Positions 8,786-17,121 of a DNA stretch of 64,000 nt are shown piece by piece. The stretch is taken from the NCBI RefSeq assembly GCF_028747985.1, contig NZ_CP118108.1, positions 5,306,001 through 5,370,000 of the forward strand. The letters are read 5' to 3'. Below the pieces are notes generated by a model. It was not told the origin of the DNA. It did no database searches and was given only the letters and a program-made list of their open reading frames with translations. The position numbers were made by a program, and so were the translations under genes. How positions within the stretch are numbered: position 1 is the stretch's first letter; each line of letters opens with the position of its first letter. This DNA comes from Paenibacillus urinalis. GTDB lineage: Bacteria; Bacillota; Bacilli; Paenibacillales; Paenibacillaceae.

Positions 8786-9534
8786 GTCGTTATCCGTTGT
8801 ACAAGACCTCAGAGATTGCCTCTCTCGCCTCTGTGCATCCCAATACGGTAAGAGTCTATGAGGAATGGGGATACATCTCTCCTGTTCCTCGGCTTACCAA
8901 TGGGTACCGTGTATATTCAGACATTCATCTCTTTCAGATGAAGATTGCGCGAATTCTGTTTCAATGTGAGATTGTACAAGGCGACATCCGTAATAAAGCA
9001 AGAGAGATTGTTACCGCTTCTGGGAAGGAACAATTCCCACAGGCGTTAAGTCTGACTCACGAGTATCTATCCCATCTAAAAAACGAATATCAGCATGCTC
9101 TGCTCGCTGCAAAAGCCGTAGAGAAATGGCTGCATGCGGATGTTCCAACAGGAGATAAGACATACTCACGAACAGAAGCAGCACATATATTAGGGGTTAC
9201 GACAGAAGCGTTAAGAAACTGGGAACGCAATGGACTGATTGTGATCCCGCGACTTGAGAACGGACACCGTATTTATGGGGAAAAAGAATTATCCAGGCTG
9301 CAAATTATTCGGGGACTAAGAAGCGCACACTACTCTCTCCAAGCCATTCTCCGTTTGCTTCGCAAGCTGGACCAGCGACCCACAGATGTTATTACCATCC
9401 TTAATTCCCCTTCGGATGATGAGGATATTGTATCAGTAACTGATCGCCTCACTGAGTCTCTGCTTGAAGCCATTCAAGGAGCACAATCTGCAATCAAGCT
9501 CTTTAATGAACATCAGCATCTCTATGAATCATGA
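8776..9534 (+). CDS. Double MerR-domain transcriptional regulator
   Basis: A 252-residue protein with two MerR-type winged-helix DNA-binding domains in one chain: LYKTSEIASLASVHPNTVRVYEEWGYI (residues about 8-34) and TYSRTEAAHILGVTTEALRNWERNGLI (about 129-155). Each is followed by an R-x-x-N-G-(Y/H)-R-(V/I)-Y wing. Classical MerR proteins have one such domain and dimerise on spaced promoters; a tandem protein could cover both half-sites alone. The gene overlaps the permease gene by 10 bases and is therefore translationally coupled to the exporter it probably regulates. A second protein of the same architecture is at 46145-46864. Confidence 0.85.
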   Translation: MEVGRYPLYKTSEIASLASVHPNTVRVYEEWGYISPVPRLTNGYRVYSDIHLFQMKIARILFQCEIVQGDIRNKAREIVTASGKEQFPQALSLTHEYLSHLKNEYQHALLAAKAVEKWLHADVPTGDKTYSRTEAAHILGVTTEALRNWERNGLIVIPRLENGHRIYGEKELSRLQIIRGLRSAHYSLQAILRLLRKLDQRPTDVITILNSPSDDEDIVSVTDRLTESLLEAIQGAQSAIKLFNEHQHLYES

Positions 9535-9651
9535 ATATATCTTCGAATGTGCGGCCCATAAATGGACAATCACCGTTTCTCCTAATCTTTCATTTACATA
9601 TCCTAAGTTAGTGAAAGATTCTAATTCTCTAGTATAGAGAGGAGTGATCCG

Positions 9652-10386
9652 GTGAGCAGAAGACTAGAGCATCTCATAAAAAAGCAAGGGGTATCCATCA
9701 TTACCTGCACGAATCGAGATAGCTATCTGTCACAGCTGTTTCTCAATTACAGCAGGCAGCTTCACGCTAAAAAGGAACTGATTATCGTCGTCAATAATGA
9801 CCAAATTCCTCTGGAACCTTATAAACGCCAGGCCAAAAAGTATAAGAATGTGCAGGTCTTTCGGCTTCCCGAGCGTCGCTCGCTTGGTGCCTGCCTCAAT
9901 TATGCATTCAAAAAGACCAAGTACAACTTCATTGCAAAGTTTGACGACGATGATTATTATGCTCCCCATTATCTCACGGATGGCCTTCTCTCGTTTCATA
10001 AGAGTAAAGCCGATGTGCTCGGTAAACGGGCCCATTACATGTACTTGAAGGGATCCAAAACCTTGATCCTCCGCTTTCCACAGGATGAGAACAAAACCGT
10101 ATCCATACTGCCTGGAGCTACGCTGATGATGAAACGGAAGGTACTGTCACAGGTATCCTTTCCCGATCAGAACGTAGGAGAGGATGATCTATTTTGTCTG
10201 CGCAGCAAAAAGAAAGGCTTCAAGGTGTATTCTGGTGGCAGATTCAACTTTGCTGCCATCCGCCGAAAGAACTCTTCTGGACATACCTGGATCATCGATG
10301 AAGAGCAAATGATTGCCCATAACAAACAGATCCCCGGCGTTCATCATTTCAAGAAATTCGTTAAGCGCAAGCCAAAGGGGTTGTAG
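9652..10386 (+). CDS. GT2 family glycosyltransferase, copy 1
   Basis: A 244-residue GT-A fold glycosyltransferase. It begins with GVSIITCTNRDSY and has the metal and nucleotide-sugar binding Asp cluster AKFDDDDYYAP (about residues 98-108). An intact acidic ED motif in VGEDDLFCLRSKKKGF (about residue 180) would supply the catalytic base. There is no membrane segment. The GTG start at 9652 has GGAGTGA upstream. It is followed 3 nt later by a paralogue and the two form an operon. Related short GT2 proteins occur in Bacillus and Paenibacillus and some are sporulation or surface-glycan genes; the acceptor is unknown here. Confidence 0.87.
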   Translation: MSRRLEHLIKKQGVSIITCTNRDSYLSQLFLNYSRQLHAKKELIIVVNNDQIPLEPYKRQAKKYKNVQVFRLPERRSLGACLNYAFKKTKYNFIAKFDDDDYYAPHYLTDGLLSFHKSKADVLGKRAHYMYLKGSKTLILRFPQDENKTVSILPGATLMMKRKVLSQVSFPDQNVGEDDLFCLRSKKKGFKVYSGGRFNFAAIRRKNSSGHTWIIDEEQMIAHNKQIPGVHHFKKFVKRKPKGL

Positions 10387-10389
10387 GCG

Positions 10390-11106
10390 ATGTCCCTGAA
10401 GGAGCTTTCTTCGAAACAAGCGGTGTCAATCATCACCTGTACAAAAAGACGATACTGTATGGATAATTTAATTAACAATTTTCTCAGGCAGCGCTACAAG
10501 CATAAAGAGCTGATTATCATTTTGAATCACCATCATTTGAAGATCGAGGAGTATAAAGCAGCGGTTAAACAATATCGTAATATCAAAATTTACAGTCAAC
10601 CAGAGCAAGTAAGCTTGGGGCACTGTCTGAATTATGGAGTCCAGATGGCGAAGCATCCCTATATCGCAAAGTTTGATGATGACGACTACTATGCGCCGAG
10701 CTATCTTGCCGACAGTATGCGTACCTTGCAGAAGTCCCAAGCTGACATTGTGGGCAAGCGAGCTCATTTTATGTACTTGAGCAGCCGTAAGCTCGTGCTT
10801 CATCGATATCACAAGCTCACGGAATGCTACGTATCTCAGGTGCAGGGAGCCACACTGCTCGTGAAGCGTGAAGTTTTTGATACCGTAAGCTTTCCGGACC
10901 AGACACAAGGCGAATGTGTGAAGTTCTGCGCTCTTTGCCGCAAGAAAGGCTTCAAGATATATTCAGGGAATCCCTATCACTTCTTTGCTGTACGAAGAAA
11001 GGGCTCCAAGGATCATACATGGATCGTTAGTGACCAGGAGCTGATGTCTAGAGGAGACCGAATACTAAAATTGGATCATATCAAAAAATTCGTAAGCCGC
11101 CGCTGA
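10390..11106 (+). CDS. GT2 family glycosyltransferase, copy 2 with altered ED motif
   Basis: A 238-residue paralogue of the upstream gene, collinear over its whole length: AVSIITCTKRRYC, then AKFDDDDYYAPSYL, then GKRAHFMYL. Where copy 1 has GEDDLFC the same position here reads GECVKFC, so the Asp of the ED motif is replaced by Cys. In GT-A enzymes that acidic pair usually provides the catalytic base, so this copy may be inactive, use another residue, or act as a partner subunit of copy 1. It starts 3 nt after copy 1 and is followed by a strong terminator. Confidence 0.85.
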   Translation: MSLKELSSKQAVSIITCTKRRYCMDNLINNFLRQRYKHKELIIILNHHHLKIEEYKAAVKQYRNIKIYSQPEQVSLGHCLNYGVQMAKHPYIAKFDDDDYYAPSYLADSMRTLQKSQADIVGKRAHFMYLSSRKLVLHRYHKLTECYVSQVQGATLLVKREVFDTVSFPDQTQGECVKFCALCRKKGFKIYSGNPYHFFAVRRKGSKDHTWIVSDQELMSRGDRILKLDHIKKFVSRR

Positions 11107-11172
11107 GTTCCATTTCGTTACAAGCCGGTGGATTGTATCAGCGAAGTATACGAAGACCTTACGAATCTATAC

Positions 11173-11215
11173 AAAAAGAACGGGGCTGCATTCAAAGCGC
11201 AGCTCCGTTCTTTTT
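11173..11215. terminator. Rho-independent terminator, bidirectional
   Basis: Arms AAAAAGAACGG and CCGTTCTTTTT, with an inner GCTGC/GCAGC pair, make a long hairpin with A-rich and T-rich flanks. It serves the glycosyltransferase operon (plus) and the SseB-like gene (minus). Confidence 0.88.
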
Positions 11216-11245
11216 AAATTATAATTCTTCCATCGTTTATTTAGA

Positions 11246-12832
11246 TCAAATAAATCCAAACCGTTTCTTCTTATAAAATGGCTCTGCACCCCTGACATGC
11301 TCTGCAGCCCAGCCATTGCTATCGGCAATATCAAGCAATGATCCGTTCAGATGAGGCGTGGCTGCTTGAGCAATGTCTCTGAACAGCTCCTCCTGGCTCC
11401 CCTCGAAATCGACGATGAGGAGATAGCTTTGTTCCTCTCCCTTTATCATCCATTTCAAGTAGGCCTTCTTAACGCCCTTCTGCTTCTTCAGACAAGCCTT
11501 TAACGAGTCGGCGAGAGGTTCTGGCACCTCATTAGGTTCACCAATCCGCAGCGTTGTTCCTTGAGGGACCTGCACTTCCTCTATTGCCGCAGCAGAAGGT
11601 GAATGCTTCGTCTCATCTGGGGCTGCACTTTCGTTCTGAGCTCCAATGTTAGTGGTATTCTCCGTCTCGCGATCAGCTTGGCTATCATTTTGTGCTCCTG
11701 CTGATGCATCATTCGGAGCTTGGTTCGACACCTCATCCGGCACTGCATCAGATGTTCGATCTGGAGCGTCACTCGTTGCTTCGATTGGCACATCATCTGT
11801 ATTACTCTCTTGTACAGCCTCGGTTGGCGCTTCCTTAGAAGCTTCAGCTGCAGCCGAAGCAAGTTCCTGTCTGTACGCCTCAATCATCTGTTTATTTTTC
11901 TCATGGATGGGAATCGGAATCCCTCTGCAATTCACGACAATTCCATTCATTCTTGCCGATATCGCCACGATGTCATCGTATGTAGCAATGTTGCTGCTCC
12001 ACACCTTCTTATCGTAAGCCTTCTCAAATTCTTTCCAATCTGTAAATACTGGCAGCCATTTCGAATCGCCCTCGCCGCCCAGTACGGCAAATTGGATTCG
12101 CGCACCTTCCTTGATTGTCTTTCTGCCCTGCTCATCCGGCGTAGAAGGCACTTTTTCCTCCAGCTGCATCGGGACTAGATACTTGGCACGAATCACTTCA
12201 TACAGCATTTTGGCCTCAAATTCCTTGGCCAGCTGTTTTGCTCCTTCTCCGCTCCGTCTGGTGCCAATGAATTGAAAGAAGCGAATAATGGCATGCTGCA
12301 AATCTGGATTGGTTACAGGAATATTAATCTCAGGTGTATCGCCAAAGTCCGGTGGTCGCAGCAGTTCATCCCGATCCAGCAAGGTATGGTACTGCCCATT
12401 ATCTACGAGTATTTTTCGCAGCCCAAGCATGTGAAGCTCGCCAAACATCTTCATCAGATCTTCCCTGCCAACCCGCTTCATCTCCAGCATCAGCTGCTGC
12501 TGCATGAAATAATCGGCTGCATGCAATGCATATTCCTCTGTTGAGAACATCCAGATGCGATCCTCTGCATCAATGTAAGGGTAATTCGTCTTCTTCTCAT
12601 AGGCTATGTATAACGCTTCTGCGTCTCTTACTTTCTCGTGCAGCACGTTAAATAACAGGCTGATTCTATCATCCAGCTGCTTGGCTGGGGCTGCCTCTTT
12701 TGTCTTGAGGTGTTTACCTGAATGAATGAGAAAGATCAGTTCTTGTATTTCCAGTTCATTGCACTCATCTATTAAAATATAGGGGCTTAGCAAAAACCTT
12801 CTTCCTAATTCGTCCTTTCGTTTCTCGTTCAT
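11246..12832 (-). CDS. SseB-like protein with acidic low-complexity linker
   Basis: A 528-residue protein if started at the ATG at 12832, which has GGAGGG at 6 nt. An upstream in-frame extension to 12943 lacks a ribosome site. The N-terminal 310 residues contain SseB_N-like segments (YPYIDAEDRIWMFSTEEYA, WLPVFTDWKEFEKAY). The C-terminal about 90 residues resemble SseB_C and end PFYKKKRFGFI. Between them, roughly residues 325-430, lies a low-complexity linker rich in Ala, Asp, Glu and Asn. SseB was named for enhanced serine sensitivity in E. coli, and its biochemical role remains unclear. The protein is about twice the length of the E. coli form. No partner gene is evident. Confidence 0.75.
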   Translation of the reverse strand: MNEKRKDELGRRFLLSPYILIDECNELEIQELIFLIHSGKHLKTKEAAPAKQLDDRISLLFNVLHEKVRDAEALYIAYEKKTNYPYIDAEDRIWMFSTEEYALHAADYFMQQQLMLEMKRVGREDLMKMFGELHMLGLRKILVDNGQYHTLLDRDELLRPPDFGDTPEINIPVTNPDLQHAIIRFFQFIGTRRSGEGAKQLAKEFEAKMLYEVIRAKYLVPMQLEEKVPSTPDEQGRKTIKEGARIQFAVLGGEGDSKWLPVFTDWKEFEKAYDKKVWSSNIATYDDIVAISARMNGIVVNCRGIPIPIHEKNKQMIEAYRQELASAAAEASKEAPTEAVQESNTDDVPIEATSDAPDRTSDAVPDEVSNQAPNDASAGAQNDSQADRETENTTNIGAQNESAAPDETKHSPSAAAIEEVQVPQGTTLRIGEPNEVPEPLADSLKACLKKQKGVKKAYLKWMIKGEEQSYLLIVDFEGSQEELFRDIAQAATPHLNGSLLDIADSNGWAAEHVRGAEPFYKKKRFGFI

Positions 12833-12968
12833 CCTATTCCCTCCGTCTCTGAAGTTGTAGTGAGCTTCCTCATCAAATATTATCTCGGGCTTCATGCAGT
12901 GCTCTATACATAATGTAACATAAAATGATCTCTCTCTATCCATTTATCCATACGATTGTTTATGAATA

Positions 12969-13011
12969 AACCGGCTTTGCACCTACAACAAGCATAGGGC
13001 AATAGCCGGTT
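12969..13011 (-). terminator. Probable terminator after the PL4 gene
   Basis: Arms AACCGGCT and AGCCGGTT with a 27-nt loop. The following T-tract is imperfect (GTTTATTC), so it may be weak. Confidence 0.5.
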
Positions 13012-13030
13012 CGTTCCGTTACCGTATGGA

Positions 13031-14662
13031 TTAATTCAACAGTTCGACGGCATCATAGACCCAGCCTGCGCTCAGCCAATTGCCCAAATCACTGGAACCG
13101 CTGATCGGCGTTATGGTCAAAGTATTGGCGCCGTTATTGAAGTAGGAGGCTGGAATATTCCATGTAAAGGTCGCATTGTTCCCCCGGTAAGTGCCAATCG
13201 TAAAGCTGCGGGAATTAGGCTGCGAGGATGCCGCCGGGTTGCTGAGCGTATTTCCATTAATCGTCACACTTGGTCGTCCATTATTGTAAGCTGCCGTGAT
13301 CCCAATCTTCAGCACATGAGCGGAGGCCGCCTGTGACGAATTCAGATTAAAGGTAACCGTTGTTGGAGAATTCTCTCCGCGGAACTGAATCGCTGGAAAT
13401 TTATTTGTTGCACCGCCGACGGCATACGTTACAGGTCCCCAGCTTGGATTACGACTGTCGGAGGGATGCCGCACCGGAATGGTCTGTCCGTTCAGGAGCT
13501 CTCTCGGTGTGCCATCCCAATTCCCGATACGCCAAATCGCAGAAGCAGCGCTTGGGTCATTGTTAATCGTCCGTGTGTTCACCGTGGTCGTTGCATTCGC
13601 GTTCACAGTGACATTCTCTGTGTATACCGCGAGTTCCCCTTTATATACGGTCATCGTATACGTTCCAGGGATCATTCCGTATTTCGAAGCAGAACCACTG
13701 GAAGAAGCCGTTGCCCAGTATTGAGCATTGCTATTCGCAAAGCCAATCGTGTACGTATAAGCTGAATCCATACCGGATAGACCATTAAGCACTACATTAC
13801 CTCGGCTGGACACCCAGCCCTGCAGATTAAGGCCCGACATCCAGCTGAAGTCAGGTACTGCCGGGGTAGATCCTGTTGTAAAGACCAAGGCATAAGGTCC
13901 ATGAAGCCCCATTCTCCAATTCTCTGTCTGGGCATGTCCGGAATTCATATAGTTGTAGATTTCAGTATCGCCGCCGCTCTGGAACTGAATATCACGGAAA
14001 AATGGACCGCCGGAGCTCTTCTCCCGATTGCCATATGCCATGAAGACACCGACTCCATTCCCTGTAGCTCCGCGAATCGTTAAATCCTTGGCTTGATCAT
14101 TACCATAATATTTGGAGGTTGTCTGACCATTCGAATGTCCAAATACATCCTGGCTCTCTATAGCACCGGTTGTTCCTCGATTGTTAGAATTCGCCGGCAC
14201 ACCCGTGAGAACGTTTCCATTACCACGGAAAATATAGCGCAGCTCGCCCACTGACGGCTGAGCTGTCACATAAGTCGCCATATAGATCGTATTCTCACCG
14301 CCGCGAGACGAATAATAGTGGGTTAATGTATCGGTAGCTACAGTAATCAGAACCGTAGAACCCGAAGGAGATTTGCTCCAAGTCACATTTGCAGCTGATC
14401 CGAGACCTGAAGCAATATGAGACCCTTTGCCGCCTGAGCTGCTCAGCTCTGTGCCATTCATCTTGGCCGAAGTAATATCACCATTATCCTTATTCACGGT
14501 ATACTCAAGTCCTGAGCCTGTATTGACTACAATGGAAGTGCCGTTATCCGTAACATATACCGTTGCCGCATAGCCCTTATCTGCCGGGTATAATACCGCT
14601 GCACCAACCATAACTAAGATCAGAAAGAAACTAACCATTCTTTTTACGAAACGATTGTCCAC
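13031..14662 (-). CDS. Rhamnogalacturonan lyase, polysaccharide lyase family 4
   Basis: A 543-residue secreted protein with a signal peptide (VSFFLILVMVGAAVLYP...GYAA, about residues 10-33). The layout is that of PL4: an N-terminal beta-sandwich catalytic domain (about 34-280, with SRGGENTIYMATYVTAQPS, MAYGNREKSSGGPFFRD and MGLHGPYALVFT), a small fibronectin-like domain (about 285-370, NLQGWVSSRGNVVLNGL), and a carbohydrate-binding-like domain (about 375-543, WRIGNWDGTPRELLN). PL4 enzymes cleave the rhamnose-galacturonate backbone of pectin by beta-elimination. The start is GTG at 14662 with GGAGG at 8 nt. It works on the same polymer as the SLH-GH43 enzyme. A possible cre site lies upstream. 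Confidence 0.9.
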   Translation of the reverse strand: MDNRFVKRMVSFFLILVMVGAAVLYPADKGYAATVYVTDNGTSIVVNTGSGLEYTVNKDNGDITSAKMNGTELSSSGGKGSHIASGLGSAANVTWSKSPSGSTVLITVATDTLTHYYSSRGGENTIYMATYVTAQPSVGELRYIFRGNGNVLTGVPANSNNRGTTGAIESQDVFGHSNGQTTSKYYGNDQAKDLTIRGATGNGVGVFMAYGNREKSSGGPFFRDIQFQSGGDTEIYNYMNSGHAQTENWRMGLHGPYALVFTTGSTPAVPDFSWMSGLNLQGWVSSRGNVVLNGLSGMDSAYTYTIGFANSNAQYWATASSSGSASKYGMIPGTYTMTVYKGELAVYTENVTVNANATTTVNTRTINNDPSAASAIWRIGNWDGTPRELLNGQTIPVRHPSDSRNPSWGPVTYAVGGATNKFPAIQFRGENSPTTVTFNLNSSQAASAHVLKIGITAAYNNGRPSVTINGNTLSNPAASSQPNSRSFTIGTYRGNNATFTWNIPASYFNNGANTLTITPISGSSDLGNWLSAGWVYDAVELLN

Positions 14663-14746
14663 AATTCATTCCTCCTTCAATTTGGCTATTACGTTCAATC
14701 ATGCTGCGACATCATTACATACTTAATCCGCACTACAAACTACAAA

Positions 14747-14760
14747 GTTAAGCGCTTCCA
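14747..14760 (-). promoter_or_regulatory. Candidate catabolite-responsive (cre-like) element upstream of PL4
   Basis: The minus strand reads TGGAAGCGCTTAAC, matching the CcpA operator pattern TGNAARCGNWWNCA except at the last two positions. It lies about 85 nt upstream of the lyase start. CcpA control would be expected for a pectin-degrading enzyme, but one imperfect site is weak evidence. The rest of the gap 14663-14953 is AT-rich with no gene. Confidence 0.4.
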
Positions 14761-14960
14761 TAATTGAGGTTGATTAATTAGCTTATTTGTTAACACCACC
14801 TTATATAATCCATATAATCTACCTTATCATCAGGTTCAGAGCTTCAGGTTAAATCCATTATATTACATTAAATGGAATTTTACACGGAGTTTAGCCGATA
14901 AATTTAGATCAACAGAATTTATTAATAAAAATATAAATGACCATAAATAGTAACAAAAAA

Positions 14961-15001
14961 AGACTGCTACATAAGGATCTAACCTACTCTGTAGCAGTCT
15001 T
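14961..15001 (-). terminator. Rho-independent terminator after the FatB/YclQ-like gene
   Basis: Arms AGACTGCTAC and GTAGCAGTCT. On the minus strand the stem is followed by a run of seven T. It ends the monocistronic binding-protein transcript. Confidence 0.88.
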
Positions 15002-15013
15002 CGTTCATTTGTG

Positions 15014-16087
15014 TTATTTCAATTCAGCCAATACTTCTTCAATCTTAGCAAGCTCAGATTCCAAGCCGCCGCCGCTCAGGTACCATAGTGGACCGTCGAG
15101 GTAAACGACACGATTGTTCTCGTAAGCCGTTGTTTTCTTGATGATGTCATTCTCCATATCCGCTTCGATATTCGATTCGCCGCCTGTAGCTGCGGTACGG
15201 TCGATAACGAACAATACTTCAGGGTTGAATTCCAGGATGGCTTCAAATCCGAAGTTAGAACCATGGGATGAAGATTCAATATCCTCTGTTACTGGCTTGA
15301 ATCCGTATACTTCATACATGTAGCCAAAGCGAGATTCAGAGGCAAATCCAGACAGGTTACCTTCATTGTACATTGTCACTAGGGACGTCTCAAAGCTGCC
15401 TGCCAGCGTATTGATCTCTTCAAGAGCTGCATCGAATTTAGCAGTGTACTCTTTAGCTTCTGCTTCTTTACCAAAGATTTTGGCTGCAGTGTCAACAGAA
15501 GCAAGGAAAGTGTTCCAGTAGTCATCCTGCTGTGTACCCACGAAGAGGACAGGAGCAATTTCTTTCAGCTCTTCATAGTAAGCAGATTGACGACCAGAGA
15601 TGAAGATCACGTCTGGCTCAAGCTCTGCAATATCTTCCAAGAGCGGGCTCTTAAGTCCGCCTACACTTACGTAGTCATCAGAAGCAAATTTTTCAAGGTG
15701 AGCGGGCAAAGTGGAGTCTTTAGCAACCCCAACGATTCCTTCAACACCAAGCGCATTCAATGTATCTAAAAAGCCATAGTCGAATACAACGACTTTCTCC
15801 GGCATTTTTTCAAAAGTAACATCATCAAAGTTGATCGTTCCGTTCTCTTCACTTTCAGATGAACCAACCGTAGGAGATACGGTTAGCGGGTATGTAGATG
15901 ATTCTACAGCAGTCTCTTCACCCGTTGCTTCTTCACCAGCTGCCTCATTACCGCTTGCCGTTGTCTCATTCTCAACGACTGCCGTTTCATTCGTTCCTTC
16001 CGCTGTACTACCTTCTTCCGTTGTGCCGCATGCTCCGAGCATCAAAGCGATGGCAAGTATTGCAGAAGTAAATTTCCACTTTTTCAT
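15014..16087 (-). CDS. yclQ: Petrobactin-type siderophore-binding lipoprotein (FatB/YclQ-like)
   Basis: A 357-residue lipoprotein: the signal peptide ends with lipobox LGAC, then a Thr/Glu/Ala-rich tether to about residue 75, then a TroA-type helical-backbone binding fold (PEKVVVFDYGFLDTLNALG, ELEPDVIFISGRQSAYYEEL, SHGSNFGFEAILEFNPEVLFV). It delivers ferric siderophore to the YclNOP membrane complex encoded just upstream. The start chosen is the ATG at 16087, with GGGGAGAG at 8 nt. It is separated from yclP by a terminator and has its own promoter with two Fur boxes, so it can be expressed in excess of the permease. Confidence 0.9.
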   Translation of the reverse strand: MKKWKFTSAILAIALMLGACGTTEEGSTAEGTNETAVVENETTASGNEAAGEEATGEETAVESSTYPLTVSPTVGSSESEENGTINFDDVTFEKMPEKVVVFDYGFLDTLNALGVEGIVGVAKDSTLPAHLEKFASDDYVSVGGLKSPLLEDIAELEPDVIFISGRQSAYYEELKEIAPVLFVGTQQDDYWNTFLASVDTAAKIFGKEAEAKEYTAKFDAALEEINTLAGSFETSLVTMYNEGNLSGFASESRFGYMYEVYGFKPVTEDIESSSHGSNFGFEAILEFNPEVLFVIDRTAATGGESNIEADMENDIIKKTTAYENNRVVYLDGPLWYLSGGGLESELAKIEEVLAELK

Positions 16088-16124
16088 TATCACTACTCTC
16101 CCCTTTTCGTTCTCTTATTTAGAA

Positions 16125-16189
16125 TGATAATCATTATCAGATTGTTGATAACGATTCTCATTATATTGCTTTAAAGCATGATAAGTCAA
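16125..16189 (-). promoter_or_regulatory. Fur-regulated promoter of the siderophore-binding protein gene
   Basis: On the minus strand a -35 TTGACT (16184-16189), an 18-nt spacer and a perfect -10 TATAAT (16160-16165) are visible. Two Fur boxes follow: TGATAACGATTCTCA at 16146-16160 (read on the plus strand), with two mismatches to the 7-1-7 consensus, and a perfect TGATAATCATTATCA at 16125-16139. Both cover the transcription start region. Confidence 0.88.
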
Positions 16190-16285
16190 ACGTTTTTTAC
16201 AAAGTTTTCATAATTTCTTATATAAAAATTAATAAAATGTTCAATTTTTCTCGTTTTATGCTGCCCAATCAGAGAGCGCTCATCA

Positions 16286-16330
16286 TAAAAAAAGACTGAG
16301 AAATCAGCTGTTACAGCTGCTCCTCAGCCT
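16286..16330 (-). terminator. Terminator after yclP
   Basis: On the minus strand AGGCTGAG pairs with CTCAGTCT around an inner CAGCTG palindrome, followed by a run of T. It ends the yclNOP transcript before the binding-protein gene. Confidence 0.82.
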
Positions 16331-16353
16331 ATAGATCAGGAATTCTATTTCAT

Positions 16354-17121
16354 TTACAATTGTGCATCAAAATAGACACAAATACGGTTACCATTCTGCT
16401 CTTGAACCGGAATCGTCATATCGTAGATCTCACGCAGTGCCTCGGTATTAATAATTTCATGTGTCGGCCCGTCCTTCACCAGCTTGCCGTCCTTAAGCGC
16501 CACAATCCGGTCAGAATACACGGAGGCAAAGTTAATATCGTGAAGCACGATAATGACCGTTTTGCCCAGCTCATTAACGAGCTTGCGAAGTATTTTCATA
16601 ATTTGAACGGAGTGCTTCATATCCAGGTTGTTCAGTGGCTCATCCAGCAAAATATAGTCCGTATCCTGTGCAATGACCATGGCGATGAATGCCCGCTGCT
16701 TCTGTCCGCCCGACAATTCATCCAAATACTTATCCTGTATTTCAGCAAGATTCATATATTCGATCGCTTGGTCTACGAACTGCTCATCCTCCGTATTAAG
16801 ACGCCCTTTTGAATAAGGGTAGCGTCCAAAGGAAACCAGCTCACGCACCGTCAATCGCACATTAATAAAGTTCGACTGCTTCAGTATGGATACCCGCTTC
16901 GCAAACTCACTCGACTTCCATTTCTTCACATCATTTTGGTCGATCAGTATTTCCCCTGTATCCGAATCGAGCAAACGGCTGACCATGGACAGCAGGGTAG
17001 ATTTACCCGCACCATTCGGACCAATGAACGATGTGATCAGCCCTGATTCAATCGTTACCGACACATCCTCTACAACAGGCTTTTTGCCAAATCGCTTCGT
17101 TAATCCTTTGATTTCGATCAT
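16354..17121 (-). CDS. yclP: Siderophore ABC importer ATPase (YclP-like)
   Basis: A 255-residue FecE-type ATPase. It has Walker A GPNGAGKST (about residue 36), signature ELSGGQKQR (about 136), Walker B DYILLDEPLNNLD and H-loop IVLHDIN. It powers ferric-siderophore uptake through YclN/YclO. Its ATG overlaps the yclO stop codon by 4 bases (ATGA at 17118-17121), so translation is coupled. Gene order N-O-P-Q matches the Bacillus subtilis petrobactin locus. Confidence 0.93.
   Translation of the reverse strand: MIEIKGLTKRFGKKPVVEDVSVTIESGLITSFIGPNGAGKSTLLSMVSRLLDSDTGEILIDQNDVKKWKSSEFAKRVSILKQSNFINVRLTVRELVSFGRYPYSKGRLNTEDEQFVDQAIEYMNLAEIQDKYLDELSGGQKQRAFIAMVIAQDTDYILLDEPLNNLDMKHSVQIMKILRKLVNELGKTVIIVLHDINFASVYSDRIVALKDGKLVKDGPTHEIINTEALREIYDMTIPVQEQNGNRICVYFDAQL

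Noticed and set aside
11646..12017. Plus-strand frames opposite the SseB-like gene, rich in Ser and Ala
   Set aside because: They arise from the low-complexity linker read on the other strand; no ribosome site precedes them.
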